NCBI RefSeq assembly: GCF_000757485.1
Contig: NZ_JPYO01000029.1
Location: forward strand, 62,001 to 126,000
Source: Achromobacter sp. RTa
GTDB taxonomy: Bacteria; Pseudomonadota; Gammaproteobacteria; Burkholderiales; Burkholderiaceae_B
Length of the DNA stretch: 64,000 nucleotides
Direction: 5' to 3'
Of the stretch, positions 1 to 7,889 are shown piece after piece (position 1 is the stretch's first letter; every line of letters begins with the position of its first letter). A program made the position numbers and the translations under genes. A model generated the notes under the pieces. The model saw only the letters and a list, made by a program, of their open reading frames with translations, did not search any database and was not told the origin of the DNA.

Positions 1-2217
1 CCGGGCGTACTGCTCGGCAACGAGCGCTTTCGTCTCCGCCTCGTCGGGCGTGGCCGTATGCCAATTGGGATGCGCCGTGCTGAAACCGTATACGCCGAGA
101 GCCGCCTCCGCCAGCCTGCGCGCCACGGAAAGGTCGTTGTGCGAACCGTAGCCGCCCGCGCCCGTGCTCACCTCGTCCTCCCCGAAAACCAGGGCTTCGG
201 CGGCACGGCCGGCCAGCACCATGCAGATCCGGTCCATCAATTCGGCGCGGGTCTGGTTATGGTCGGCATTCTTGATGCCGACGAAGCCCAACGCCCCCTG
301 GTCGTCCGCGACGACCGAAGCCAGCTGCAGGTGTTCCCGCAAGCTGGGCAGCACGAGCGCGACGACCGCGTGGCCGGCTTCGTGGTAGGCCGTCCGCGCG
401 AGCTGCGGGCCATGCAGGGGATTGCGGACGGCCTGTGGCGGAATACGGAAAATCTCGCCTTGCAGGTCATCCGCCGTGATGGCGCGGTTTCCATCCATGC
501 GGGCGCGCCGGCGCGCGCCCCGCACCAGCAGTTCTACATCGGCGCCCGTCAGCCCCAGCGACAGGCTTGCGCAGCTTCGCAGCTCTTCCGCCGAAATCGC
601 ATGGGAATAGGGTTTGAGCTTGGCAAGGTAGATGGCCTGCAGCGCGGCGACATCCGGACGGCTGATCGGAATCACCCTGTCCAGGCGACCTGCCCGCTGC
701 AGGGCCGGATCGACGTTGTCGGCGTAGTTCGTCGCGCCAATCACGATCACCTGGCTGCGGTCGTCGAAGCCATCGAGTTCGCTGAGCAGGGCATTCAGGA
801 AAGCGGTGTTCCACGAGGCGTTCTGCCCCTGGAAGCTGTCCCGGTTGCCCAGGGTGTCGATCTCGTCGACGAACAGGATGCTGGGCGCCTGCTGGCGCGC
901 CGCCGCGAAGGTCGCCGACATCAGCTGAATGCACTCGTCGAGCCCGTTTCCGATCATCCAGTCCTTGGCCGGCGCCACCGCCGTGAAGGCGATGCCGCAT
1001 TCCAGCGCGATCGCGCGCGCCAGCGTCGTCTTGCCGGTGCCCGGCGGCCCCGCGAACAGGGCGCCCCGGTCCACCTCCTTCCAGCGGATCTCGCCACGCA
1101 TTGCCAGCCGCAGATCGTTGAACAGCTGCCGGGCCCAGCGCTTGGCGCTCTCCACCCCGTGCAGCTCGTCGAGGCGGATCGACGCGCCGGCCGACTGCAC
1201 CTGGGTGCGCTGGTCGGCAAGCTGGCGCAGGCCGGTCAGCCAGTCGCGCTCGCCCTTGAGCGTATTGACGCAAAGCAGCTCCTGCGGCCCGATGGCCAGC
1301 GCCCATGCGGGCGTGATCACGCTCAGATCGGCTCCGGGAAAGCGGCGGCCGGCATAATCGGCGAGCCGCTCGGCATTCATCAGGGGGATGCTGAGATAGC
1401 CATCGCTGCGCACCAGCGAGAGAAACTCGCGCGGCAACTGGTTGCGCGAGGTGCAGAACAGGATCATGCCGAAAGCGCGCTGCTCCGCCATGCGTATCAC
1501 CAGATCCTGGAAATCCGCCGTGACCCGCGTGTCCAGTTGATAGGTATTCAACGCCGGGCAGAGATTGGCCAGCGCGCTGCGCAGGTTCTTGGCATAGCGC
1601 GGAAACGGATTTTCGACGATGAAGACCGGCAGCAAGGCATTGGCCTGCAAACGCTGCTGAATCTGCTCCGCCACCGGCATGACGAAAAACTCCCAGACAT
1701 CCTGCGTGTTGGGATCCATGGGCTCGTCGGCGTCATTCACCGAATCCGGGTCATCCGGCGCGCGCGACAGGCCCGGCAGCGGACTGCGGCGCAGCCGGGC
1801 CATCAGGTGTTGCGATATCGCACGCGGCGTCCCGGGAGCGGGCACCTCGGATGCTGCGGCGGGAGGCGTGCGGAGCGGCTCCTTGGCGGCCCCGGCGCTG
1901 GCCGGCGCCGGGGCCTCGGCGGCCGGCGGGGGCGGTTCGGCGGCGGGCCCGGGCGAGACCTTGGGGGCGGCCGGAGGCGTTGCCGCGGCAGGCGCTTCCA
2001 CTGGCGGCTCGGCCGGCGACGGCTGGCTTCTGGGCCTGGATGTCAACTGGCGCAGCAGTTCCGCGTGGCCGCGATGCGGGCGCTGCGGACCGGACCGGTC
2101 TACGGAGGCCGATGCGGCTGCGGATTCCGGTGCCGGCGCCGAAGGCCGGCCAGGCGGTGGGTTGCTTGCCGGCAGCTTGCCGTCGCCCTGAATCCAATCC
2201 GTTATACGACCCAACAC
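1..2217 (-). CDS. FtsH-like AAA+ ATPase with M41-type peptidase motif, soluble, 3' end outside window
   Basis: The minus-strand frame reads through about 730 codons to the window edge, so the C-terminus is missing. After a proline/alanine-rich N-terminal region of about 150 residues comes an AAA+ module with Walker A GPPGTGKT and Walker B ILFVDEID. It is followed by a substrate-type arginine-rich region and then YHEAGHAVVA, the zinc-binding HExxH motif of FtsH-family (M41) peptidases. No N-terminal membrane segments are visible, unlike true FtsH, so this is probably a cytoplasmic AAA-peptidase paralogue that degrades or unfolds proteins. There is no ATG at the start. AGGAG precedes GTG (2217) by 2 bases and an adjacent TTG (2214) by 5, so either may be used. 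It belongs to the chromosome left of the prophage. Confidence 0.75.
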   Translation of the reverse strand, partial: MLGRITDWIQGDGKLPASNPPPGRPSAPAPESAAASASVDRSGPQRPHRGHAELLRQLTSRPRSQPSPAEPPVEAPAAATPPAAPKVSPGPAAEPPPPAAEAPAPASAGAAKEPLRTPPAAASEVPAPGTPRAISQHLMARLRRSPLPGLSRAPDDPDSVNDADEPMDPNTQDVWEFFVMPVAEQIQQRLQANALLPVFIVENPFPRYAKNLRSALANLCPALNTYQLDTRVTADFQDLVIRMAEQRAFGMILFCTSRNQLPREFLSLVRSDGYLSIPLMNAERLADYAGRRFPGADLSVITPAWALAIGPQELLCVNTLKGERDWLTGLRQLADQRTQVQSAGASIRLDELHGVESAKRWARQLFNDLRLAMRGEIRWKEVDRGALFAGPPGTGKTTLARAIALECGIAFTAVAPAKDWMIGNGLDECIQLMSATFAAARQQAPSILFVDEIDTLGNRDSFQGQNASWNTAFLNALLSELDGFDDRSQVIVIGATNYADNVDPALQRAGRLDRVIPISRPDVAALQAIYLAKLKPYSHAISAEELRSCASLSLGLTGADVELLVRGARRRARMDGNRAITADDLQGEIFRIPPQAVRNPLHGPQLARTAYHEAGHAVVALVLPSLREHLQLASVVADDQGALGFVGIKNADHNQTRAELMDRICMVLAGRAAEALVFGEDEVSTGAGGYGSHNDLSVARRLAEAALGVYGFSTAHPNWHTATPDEAETKALVAEQYAR

Positions 2218-2419
2218 AACTCCTAGGCGGCCCTCGGCCCAAATCGAATGCGTGAAGAAACTGCCAAGCAGGACGCGCCTCCAGGCCTGGGGGCCTGGCG
2301 GACATCATGCGAGGTCCGTATTACATCTGAAAATTGAATGTGACGAAAGGAAAAAAATACAGGTGTCTCGGCGATCGAGGCATGGATGCTCTTCCGAGCG
2401 GAGCAGCCAGAAAACAAAA

Positions 2420-2449
2420 GGGCTTACAGAGAAAAGTCTCTGTAAGCCC
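2420..2449 (-). terminator. Original chromosomal terminator of tRNA-Pro, orphaned by the prophage
   Basis: A perfect 13-bp inverted repeat (gggcttacagaga / tctctgtaagccc, loop aaag) is followed on the minus strand by TTTTGTTTT. It lies just left of attL, directly downstream of where the tRNA-Pro 3' end lay before integration. It now has only the tRNA remnant in front of it. Confidence 0.85.
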
Positions 2450-2460
2450 ATGATGCAATG

Positions 2461-2505
2461 TGGTCGGGGCGGCGGGATTCGAACTCGCGACCCTCTGCTC
2501 CCAAA
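2461..2505. other. attL: chromosomal 3' part of tRNA-Pro
   Basis: The 45 bp match the tRNA-Pro 3' part at 55259-55303 with two differences, at 2473 (c versus t) and 2487 (g versus a). The repeat starts at the encoded CCA (tgg on plus) and ends in the anticodon loop (cccaaa), after which the sequences diverge. The last 18 bp are identical in both copies, so the crossover most likely fell there. Confidence 0.92.
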
Positions 2506-2582
2506 TTAATTAATCACGAACGGCAGCGGACGGCAACGAACATATAAGCCATTGAATTTTAAGTATTTCCCAGGATCGACTT

Positions 2583-2612
2583 GTTCGCTACCGTTCGCTA
2601 CTGTACGCTACC
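2583..2612 (+). repeat. Three tandem 10-bp repeats in the left att arm
   Basis: gttcgctacc, gttcgctact and gtacgctacc follow each other without spacers. They lie between attL and int, where arm-type integrase or excisionase sites are expected. Related inverted copies (ggcaacgaac) lie at about 2532-2541. Confidence 0.7.
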
Positions 2613-2624
2613 AGCCGGCGAAAA

Positions 2625-2646
2625 GTTGCCCCATGAGTTGCCCCAT
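2625..2646 (+). repeat. Left-arm pair of gttgccccat sites
   Basis: Two copies of gttgccccat start at 2625 and 2637, 12 bp apart. The same pair with the same 12-bp period occurs at 55179-55200 on the other side of the att core. This is the pattern of arm-type integrase binding sites. Confidence 0.75.
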
Positions 2647-2672
2647 AGAAATCGACTTGCGACCCTCTGCTG

Positions 2673-4097
2673 ATGAACAGATATCCGAAACGAGGTAAAG
2701 GCTTCCGCTGGACCGTCAAGGAACTAGAAGCTATCCCACCTTCCTGGAAAGGCGACACGTTGGCCGACGGTGACGGCCTGCAGGGAGAGGTTCGACAGCA
2801 CGGCGCAAAAACCTCCGTAGCTTGGAGGTACGCCTATAAGTGGGAGGGCAAGACGAAGCGCCACTATTGCGGCACATGGCCAAGCCTATCGCTGGATCAG
2901 ATCCGCGTAACTCGCGACCAAGCCCGTGAATGGGTCAGGACCGGAGTGAATCCAAGCGATCAAAAGCGGGTTGTTCGGATTGAGGCTCAGCGTCAGATTG
3001 AAGCAACCCTCGCCGAAGAAGATCGACGTCAAGCTGATGACCTTACAGTGAAGGACCTCTATGACGCCTGGATCACCGACGGTGTGCGGCGCTCGGACGA
3101 CAATGCAGAACTCAAGCGCGTTTTTCAGAAGGACGTGTTGCCACAGATCGGAACCACAGCGCTGCGGAATCTGGATGAGCACGGCATCAGAGCGCTGCTG
3201 AGGCTGATTGTGGCGCGAGGAGCGAACAGGCTTGCTGTAGTGGTCTTTACCGCCATACGACAAATGCTGGTCTGGGGCGAAAAAAGAAAGCCCTGGCGAG
3301 CCCTACTCATAGAGGGCAATCCTACAGACCTCATCGAGATCCCCAAGATAGTGGAGAAGGACTACGACTTGGCGAACATACGCGACCGCGTTCTAAGCCT
3401 GGACGAGATCCGAGAGTTGCAGGCAATCTTCGAGCGCATGGAGTGTGAGTACGCCACCGCCGAGGATAGGCGGCGCGCCATACGTCCTATCGCACTTGAA
3501 ACCCAGGTGGCGGTATGGATCTGCCTCTCCACACTTTCCCGCATCGGCGAAACGCTCAAGGCCCGTTGGGAACATGTCGACCTGGCCGTGGGCACTTGGT
3601 ATATACCCAAAGAAAACGTCAAGAAGACAAAAGCCGGGCAGCGCGCGCTCACAGTGTTTCTGTCGCCATTCGCGAAAATGCAATTTGAGCGCTTGTATGA
3701 AAAGACCGGCAAAGGAATTTGGTGCTTCCCAGCCAAGCAAGCAGAGGGGCACGTATCAGAATCGACTGTGGGCAAGCAGATAGGCGACCGTCAGGTGATG
3801 TTCATGAACCGCAAAGCCCTGAAGGGGCGGCGCAACGACAACAGTCTTGTTCTCGCGAGTGGACGAAACGGAAACTGGACTGCGCACGATCTGCGCCGGA
3901 CAGGAGCCACTCTAATGGAGACAATCGGAATTGAAGACAAGGTTATCGACCTTTGCCAGAACCATGTCATTCATACGGGCAGCGCCAAAATTCGACGGCA
4001 CTATCTACACAGCGATCACTCGAGCCAAATGCGCGAGGCTTGGAAGGCGCTCGGCTCAGCTTTGGAAACGGCGCTTTCCGCAGGACCCGCTTTGTAG
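2673..4097 (+). CDS. int: Tyrosine-recombinase integrase, 474 aa
   Basis: This enzyme catalyses site-specific integration of the phage into tRNA-Pro and its excision. The N-terminus (residues about 25-95, including DGDGLQGEV and KRHYCGTWPSLSLDQ) is the DUF4102-like arm-binding domain of P4/tRNA-type integrases. The catalytic domain shows R290 (STLSRIGE), H405-x-x-R408 (AHDLRRTG), H431 and nucleophile Y444 (RRHYLHSD). Length is normal for the family. It reads away from attL. In circular phage DNA it would lie directly downstream of the excisionase-like gene at 53149 across attP. No clear ribosome binding site is seen; a copy of part of the att core overlaps the region just before the ATG. Confidence 0.97.
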   Translation: MNRYPKRGKGFRWTVKELEAIPPSWKGDTLADGDGLQGEVRQHGAKTSVAWRYAYKWEGKTKRHYCGTWPSLSLDQIRVTRDQAREWVRTGVNPSDQKRVVRIEAQRQIEATLAEEDRRQADDLTVKDLYDAWITDGVRRSDDNAELKRVFQKDVLPQIGTTALRNLDEHGIRALLRLIVARGANRLAVVVFTAIRQMLVWGEKRKPWRALLIEGNPTDLIEIPKIVEKDYDLANIRDRVLSLDEIRELQAIFERMECEYATAEDRRRAIRPIALETQVAVWICLSTLSRIGETLKARWEHVDLAVGTWYIPKENVKKTKAGQRALTVFLSPFAKMQFERLYEKTGKGIWCFPAKQAEGHVSESTVGKQIGDRQVMFMNRKALKGRRNDNSLVLASGRNGNWTAHDLRRTGATLMETIGIEDKVIDLCQNHVIHTGSAKIRRHYLHSDHSSQMREAWKALGSALETALSAGPAL

Positions 4098-4113
4098 TCG
4101 CCTGCCAAAACTC

Positions 4114-5373
4114 TCAACTACCAAGGCGCCGAGTGGTGGGATCAAGCTCTCTCATAGCTTCTTCCGCTCGAGAGAGCCATTCTCTCAACTCGCTTGAAGC
4201 CGAATTCCCCGATGCCTCGCGAAGATGTCTCAAATAACACTCCACTGATTGCGACTTCCGCCAAGCGTCAGCTTCTGCGCATAGGTCCCGCAAGAAGTTT
4301 TCCCTCTCCTCTTTTTCCCGCTGCAACTGCGTCTCGATGAGCTGCTGTGCCTTCCGCTCCTGCTCCAACTGTTGCTGCCTTTCAATCCATCGAACTTGCG
4401 CCTCCTCGCGCAATTTCTCTTGGATGGCCTCGCGATGAAGATGTTCAGCATATGCAGCTTCGGCCTTAGCGAGTCTGGCGAAAATGTCGTTTAACTGCTC
4501 TTCCAGCGGCCCGTCTTCATCGGACACGAACTTCTCAGGGCGTGTCGATATCCTGAAATGAATCCGTAATTTCCCCGTCGGATGAGGCTCTTTCCGTATA
4601 CCGCCCAGGTGCGCATAGAAGATGCTTTTATCCTTTACCTCCTTGACCGTTGCATGCTCGGTCAATCGCAAGAGCGTATCGACACCTCTTCGTCTTAGAG
4701 TTAAAGCTCCTGCCTTAGCCTCTGGCACCAAGAACGTATACCCGCGGCTGGAAGCCGCATGCGCGACTGCGTTCAAAATTGCCACCGCGCGGCCTATCTG
4801 TTTTTCGGTCACCCTTGCCACGCATGGCTCGTTCTTTAAGAACAGGTAGCCGCCCTTTTCTTCAAAATCCGGCCACCTCAGCCCGGAGTTCAACGCGGAC
4901 CAATTCGGCTCCCAAGGCCTATTCTCAGATCTTCGCAGGGCCGCCTCGTGATCTTTACGAGCCTTCTGCCACTCCTTCACCCGTCGAACGAGTCGCTGTT
5001 GCACAGACAATATTGCTTTATGCATAGGCAGATCATGGGCATCCACGCGATTGCTTGAATCCTTCTCGAATACTAGGTCCCTTTCAAGAATCGCCTTCGT
5101 CTCGGACCTCATAGCACGAGATGGTGCGGTCTCATCCCTAGTGGTCACGGTCTCTGAAGCGGGCTTTCCTGCCAAAGCAGGAAGCTTCGGCCGCGCACGC
5201 GCCTTTCCAACGGCCTGCTTTGCCCAGTACCCTCTTTCTGGTACAGGCACGCCCAACCTGCGGCAAACTTTACGCAGTCCATTGTCTGAGAGGCCATACT
5301 CTTGGCAAAGCTTCGAAATCGGGACTTTCCATACCCTGTCGTATAGCTCCGCGCGCTGTATTGTTCGACGCAC
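4114..5373 (-). CDS. Accessory protein A of a paralogous pair: N-terminal HTH-like segment plus coiled C-terminal region, about 419 aa
   Basis: Function unknown. The N-terminal ~45 residues (ELYDRVWKVPISKLCQEYG, then LSDNGLRKVCRRLGVPVP) look like a helix-turn-helix ending in RGYWA, a segment seen in many uncharacterised bacterial proteins. The middle resembles the neighbouring gene (5270-6388): RAVAILNAVAHAASSRGYTF, PLEEQLNDIFARL and REWLSRAEEAMRELDPTTRR have counterparts there. A Gln/Glu-rich coiled coil precedes the C-terminus. The start is set at GTG 5373 because AAGGAGG lies 6 bases upstream; an ATG at 5391 lacks a good site. It overlaps the upstream gene by about 100 bases in another frame, suggesting coupled translation. 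Confidence 0.8.
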   Translation of the reverse strand: MRRTIQRAELYDRVWKVPISKLCQEYGLSDNGLRKVCRRLGVPVPERGYWAKQAVGKARARPKLPALAGKPASETVTTRDETAPSRAMRSETKAILERDLVFEKDSSNRVDAHDLPMHKAILSVQQRLVRRVKEWQKARKDHEAALRRSENRPWEPNWSALNSGLRWPDFEEKGGYLFLKNEPCVARVTEKQIGRAVAILNAVAHAASSRGYTFLVPEAKAGALTLRRRGVDTLLRLTEHATVKEVKDKSIFYAHLGGIRKEPHPTGKLRIHFRISTRPEKFVSDEDGPLEEQLNDIFARLAKAEAAYAEHLHREAIQEKLREEAQVRWIERQQQLEQERKAQQLIETQLQREKEERENFLRDLCAEADAWRKSQSVECYLRHLREASGNSASSELREWLSRAEEAMRELDPTTRRLGS

Positions 5374-6388
5374 TGGCATCCTCCTTGCCATCTGGGGACG
5401 TCATCCCTGCCGTATGCCTGAGTTGATTGCAACGCTTTGAGGTTGGGTCGACCTCATCAGCAACCGTACGCGCCCACTTAACCCACTCTTTCGCTGCATC
5501 ACCCATATCGGGAAGCATGGCCCGCTCTATCTCTTCAGCGTACTGCCGAATCATGATCGCACGGTGCCAATTCTGCGCTTCGTCTTCCAACCTGCTTCGC
5601 CTAGCGGCCTCTGCATCCTTCAGCCGCTTCAGCTCTAACTCTGCTTGACGTGCTTCGGCGTCTGCTTCCTTGTCTCGTTGCCACTTTCGATTCTGCGCGA
5701 GATCGAGTACGAGCTCGCGGGGAATCTGATCAAATAGCTCCTCCAGCTGGTCTTCAAGAGGTACCCCTTCCTTTTCGACCACCTCGACTTCCCCGCCGGC
5801 GCGGTTGAGATAAATCGACAGTGAGCGGGTAGTTGTGAAGTAGTTTTCGTAAGGTGTCCCCGTCGCCGAACCCTCGCCATCGTCCTGGACTCGCGCCAGC
5901 TTCTCCATAATCCTTAGGTCAAGCTCAGCCTCCACCGCGCGAATCTTAAAAGTCTTGTCCCACATTTTCCACGGCACAGGCTCATAGCCGCGAAGCGAGG
6001 CCATGGTAAACAAATCGTCAGCGAGATTCAGCGCCCGTTCCCACCCGCGAAGCGTGACCCGCAGTGCATGCGCCTTGTGTTTCGGAAATAGCAGCAGCCC
6101 TTCACGTATCGCGGCTTTCCAGGTATGGCCGAGCACAAGGGAGGGGCCTTGTGAATTACGCTTTTTCTTTCCCTCATTCAAATGAACAGCTTGAGCCTCG
6201 AGCAATTCATTGGCGCGCGCTTGAAGATATTCTTGTAGTTCTTTCAAGGCGACATGGACGGCTTTGCGCTCATCACGGATGTATGGTGGGACGCGAGCCT
6301 CCGCCGCTATCAGCCGAGCCAACGTTTCCTGCTCCGGCTCTAACAACGTTTCAATTGATTGGGCCCAGCCGTAGGTCAATACCCTCAT
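5270..6388 (-). CDS. Accessory protein B of a paralogous pair, 372 aa
   Basis: Function unknown. It is the upstream partner of the gene ending at 4114 and is related to it through the middle and C-terminal parts (RALNLADDLFTMASLRGYEP, PLEDQLEELFDQIP, AKEWVKWARTVADEVDPTSK). It lacks the HTH-like N-terminus and has a Glu/Arg-rich coiled coil. Homology ends near residue 320; the last ~50 residues are encoded over the start of the partner gene. GGAG lies 5 bases before the ATG. Both genes are transcribed towards int, against the int direction, in the classic cargo position beside attL. Confidence 0.82.
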   Translation of the reverse strand: MRVLTYGWAQSIETLLEPEQETLARLIAAEARVPPYIRDERKAVHVALKELQEYLQARANELLEAQAVHLNEGKKKRNSQGPSLVLGHTWKAAIREGLLLFPKHKAHALRVTLRGWERALNLADDLFTMASLRGYEPVPWKMWDKTFKIRAVEAELDLRIMEKLARVQDDGEGSATGTPYENYFTTTRSLSIYLNRAGGEVEVVEKEGVPLEDQLEELFDQIPRELVLDLAQNRKWQRDKEADAEARQAELELKRLKDAEAARRSRLEDEAQNWHRAIMIRQYAEEIERAMLPDMGDAAKEWVKWARTVADEVDPTSKRCNQLRHTAGMTSPDGKEDASASNNTARGAIRQGMESPDFEALPRVWPLRQWTA

Positions 6389-6884
6389 GTCAGCTCCGAT
6401 CCATATGACGGCGGCATTTCATGCGAAGACTAAGCCTACATCAAAGCCACCGGCGCGGCGCCACTCTAGCTTCCTTGTGACGTCTACCGGCAGGCCGGCC
6501 CTATGCAGGCACTCCCAACTGGAGGGCCGATGTGCATCCACTAGCCGCGCTCAAGAAGCAGGCTTGGCCCACCTTTTCATAGTGTTACATTTTGAACTCC
6601 TGCAACTCCGACGCCGGCTGGCTGCACGTCATTCGCCCCAGCCCCCTCACGGGTTGGGCGTTTTCGTCCAGACTGGCGCCAGGCTCCGGGACGATGAGGT
6701 GGGGCAGTGGGCGCGGTCGTAGCAATAGGCTAGCTGAACCAACCTTTGACAGAGTCCACAGACCTTATCCGCTTCGCACATACTGAAAGGCTGGGAATTT
6801 TTAGTAACTGGGTGAAGTGGCCCAATCTGCACGGGCTTAGGCCCACCCCAAAGTTTCTTTAGATCAAAGGCTTAGGAGGTTGTT
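6389..6884. other. Accessory spacer with no convincing gene
   Basis: Open frames here lack ribosome binding sites and plausible protein character. It holds the ~53-bp repeat at 6664-6716 and ends with the strong site AGGAGG of the broken gene at 6885. Confidence 0.6.
6664..6716 (+). repeat. Imperfect ~53-bp repeat, inverted copy near the right end
   Basis: By eye it matches the complement of 54959-55010 at about 42 of 53 positions, including the blocks cgatgaggtggggcagtggg / tgatgaggc-gggcagtggg. Both copies lie in gene-poor parts of the prophage. Confidence 0.6.
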
Positions 6885-7240
6885 ATGGCGGACCAGTCCC
6901 GGGGTACGTTGAAGGCGCAGCCCCCCCTATTTAAGGTCGAAGCCCAGGCTGAAATTGATGGGGTCGAAATGGGAGTCCTGGATACGGCATCCCATACTTG
7001 ACGGAAAGTGGCTGGGCGCGAATGTGTGGTATCGACCGAAAAGTTCTCAATCGCCTGGCAATTAATTGGGACGACGAGCAAATTAAACCTCGCGGTCGTC
7101 AAATCTCTCAGCTGCTTGAACAAGGCGGATACCGTGAAGACACACTCTTTGTACGCGCACGTCCCGTTTTTATTAAGAGTTTTGGCCTCTCCTTAGGAAC
7201 AACGCAACCTCTTCTTTTAGCAATGCCGCGTTATAGGTAG
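6885..7240 (+). pseudogene. Frameshifted, truncated phage gene (P63C/antirepressor-like N-terminus)
   Basis: AGGAGG precedes ATG 6885. The first frame gives MADQSRGTLKAQ... ending GVEMGVLD and stops at 7001. A second frame continues from about 6986 with GIPYLTESGWARMCGIDRK, then VLNRLAINWDDEQIKPRGRQ. In intact phage proteins I recall, GVEMGVL-(E/D)NGIPYLTESG is continuous, so one base has been lost between 6983 and 6986. The C-terminal domain is also missing; the second frame runs off into unrelated sequence after LFVRA. It overlaps the 3' end of the minus-strand gene at 7173. Confidence 0.7.
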
Positions 7241-7451
7241 CCGCGCTAAGGGCGCTCTGTAGCACCTTCCTCCGAATTTCAGCCGGCATTTCGTGCCAGA
7301 TGCTCAAGGTTGCGGCCCCGAGGCAAGCGATGACCCGCCGCTCGCCTTCGTCAAGCCTCCCTGCATCTAACATGTCAACTGACGTGGGCAGTCGCACGCC
7401 ACCTTCATTAAGCCAGCGCTCAATGTCCGAGTCCTCAGGATCGCGAGTCAT
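7173..7451 (-). CDS. Small conserved protein, paralogue of the next gene, 92 aa
   Basis: Function unknown. ATG 7451 is preferred over the upstream in-frame ATG 7484 because AGGAGA lies 4 bases before it. The protein shares the pattern ERWxxEGGxxL ... ERRxIAxLGAxxLSxWxExPAxxR with the upstream gene (7435-7737). It is mostly helical with no visible signal peptide. It overlaps that gene's end by 17 bases, so the two form a coupled tandem duplicate. Confidence 0.75.
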   Translation of the reverse strand: MTRDPEDSDIERWLNEGGVRLPTSVDMLDAGRLDEGERRVIACLGAATLSIWHEMPAEIRRKVLQSALSAATYNAALLKEEVALFLRRGQNS

Positions 7452-7737
7452 GCTTCTCTCCTGAAAGAGGATCTTCCCCGGCAATGCGTGCGATCCTCGC
7501 CTTGAGTGCAGACCTGTCGAATGCTGCTTGAGCGACCTCGCGATTCAATACCCGCTGCCGCGCATCAGCTGGGAGTTCGTCCCATAGGCTCAATACCGAT
7601 GCCCCTAGAAAGGCGAGTATTCGGCGCTCCGACACCTCAAATTCCTCGATGGCGAACGACTGGGCTAGCGAAACCAATTGCGAGCCTCCCTCATCGTCCC
7701 AGCGTTCCAGCGCTTTAGCACCCGTTGTCTGTGACAT
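7435..7737 (-). CDS. Small conserved protein, paralogue of the previous gene, 100 aa
   Basis: Function unknown. GGAGG lies 7 bases before ATG 7737. It shares the core motif RRILAFLGASVLSLWDELPA with its downstream neighbour (RRVIACLGAATLSIWHEMPA). The pair reads leftward as a two-gene unit in the accessory region. Confidence 0.75.
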   Translation of the reverse strand: MSQTTGAKALERWDDEGGSQLVSLAQSFAIEEFEVSERRILAFLGASVLSLWDELPADARQRVLNREVAQAAFDRSALKARIARIAGEDPLSGEKHDSRS

Positions 7738-7802
7738 GGCGCGGCCTCCGACAGGATTGCACGAAATTATTGTAGGCCTAGCACCACTCCACGACTTAGC
7801 CC

Positions 7803-7889
7803 TGTTTCAATTTAGTCTTAGGTCAGAGCTACTGCAGGGCGTACTGTAGGTATGTGGCACTCGCCACGGCAACCAAAAAGGTAAACATC
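7803..7889 (+). promoter_or_regulatory. Duplicated leader upstream of a Gln-rich peptide gene (copy 1)
   Basis: This 87-bp leader aligns with 11207-11295 (tgtttcaatt, ggcgtac, gtggca and aaaggt in the same order and spacing). It ends at the start of the homologous small gene, so promoter, leader and gene were duplicated together. Confidence 0.6.

Noticed and set aside
58-2226. 722-codon plus-strand frame
   Set aside because: High-GC shadow of the AAA+/M41 gene, whose motifs (Walker A/B, HEAGH) are on the minus strand.
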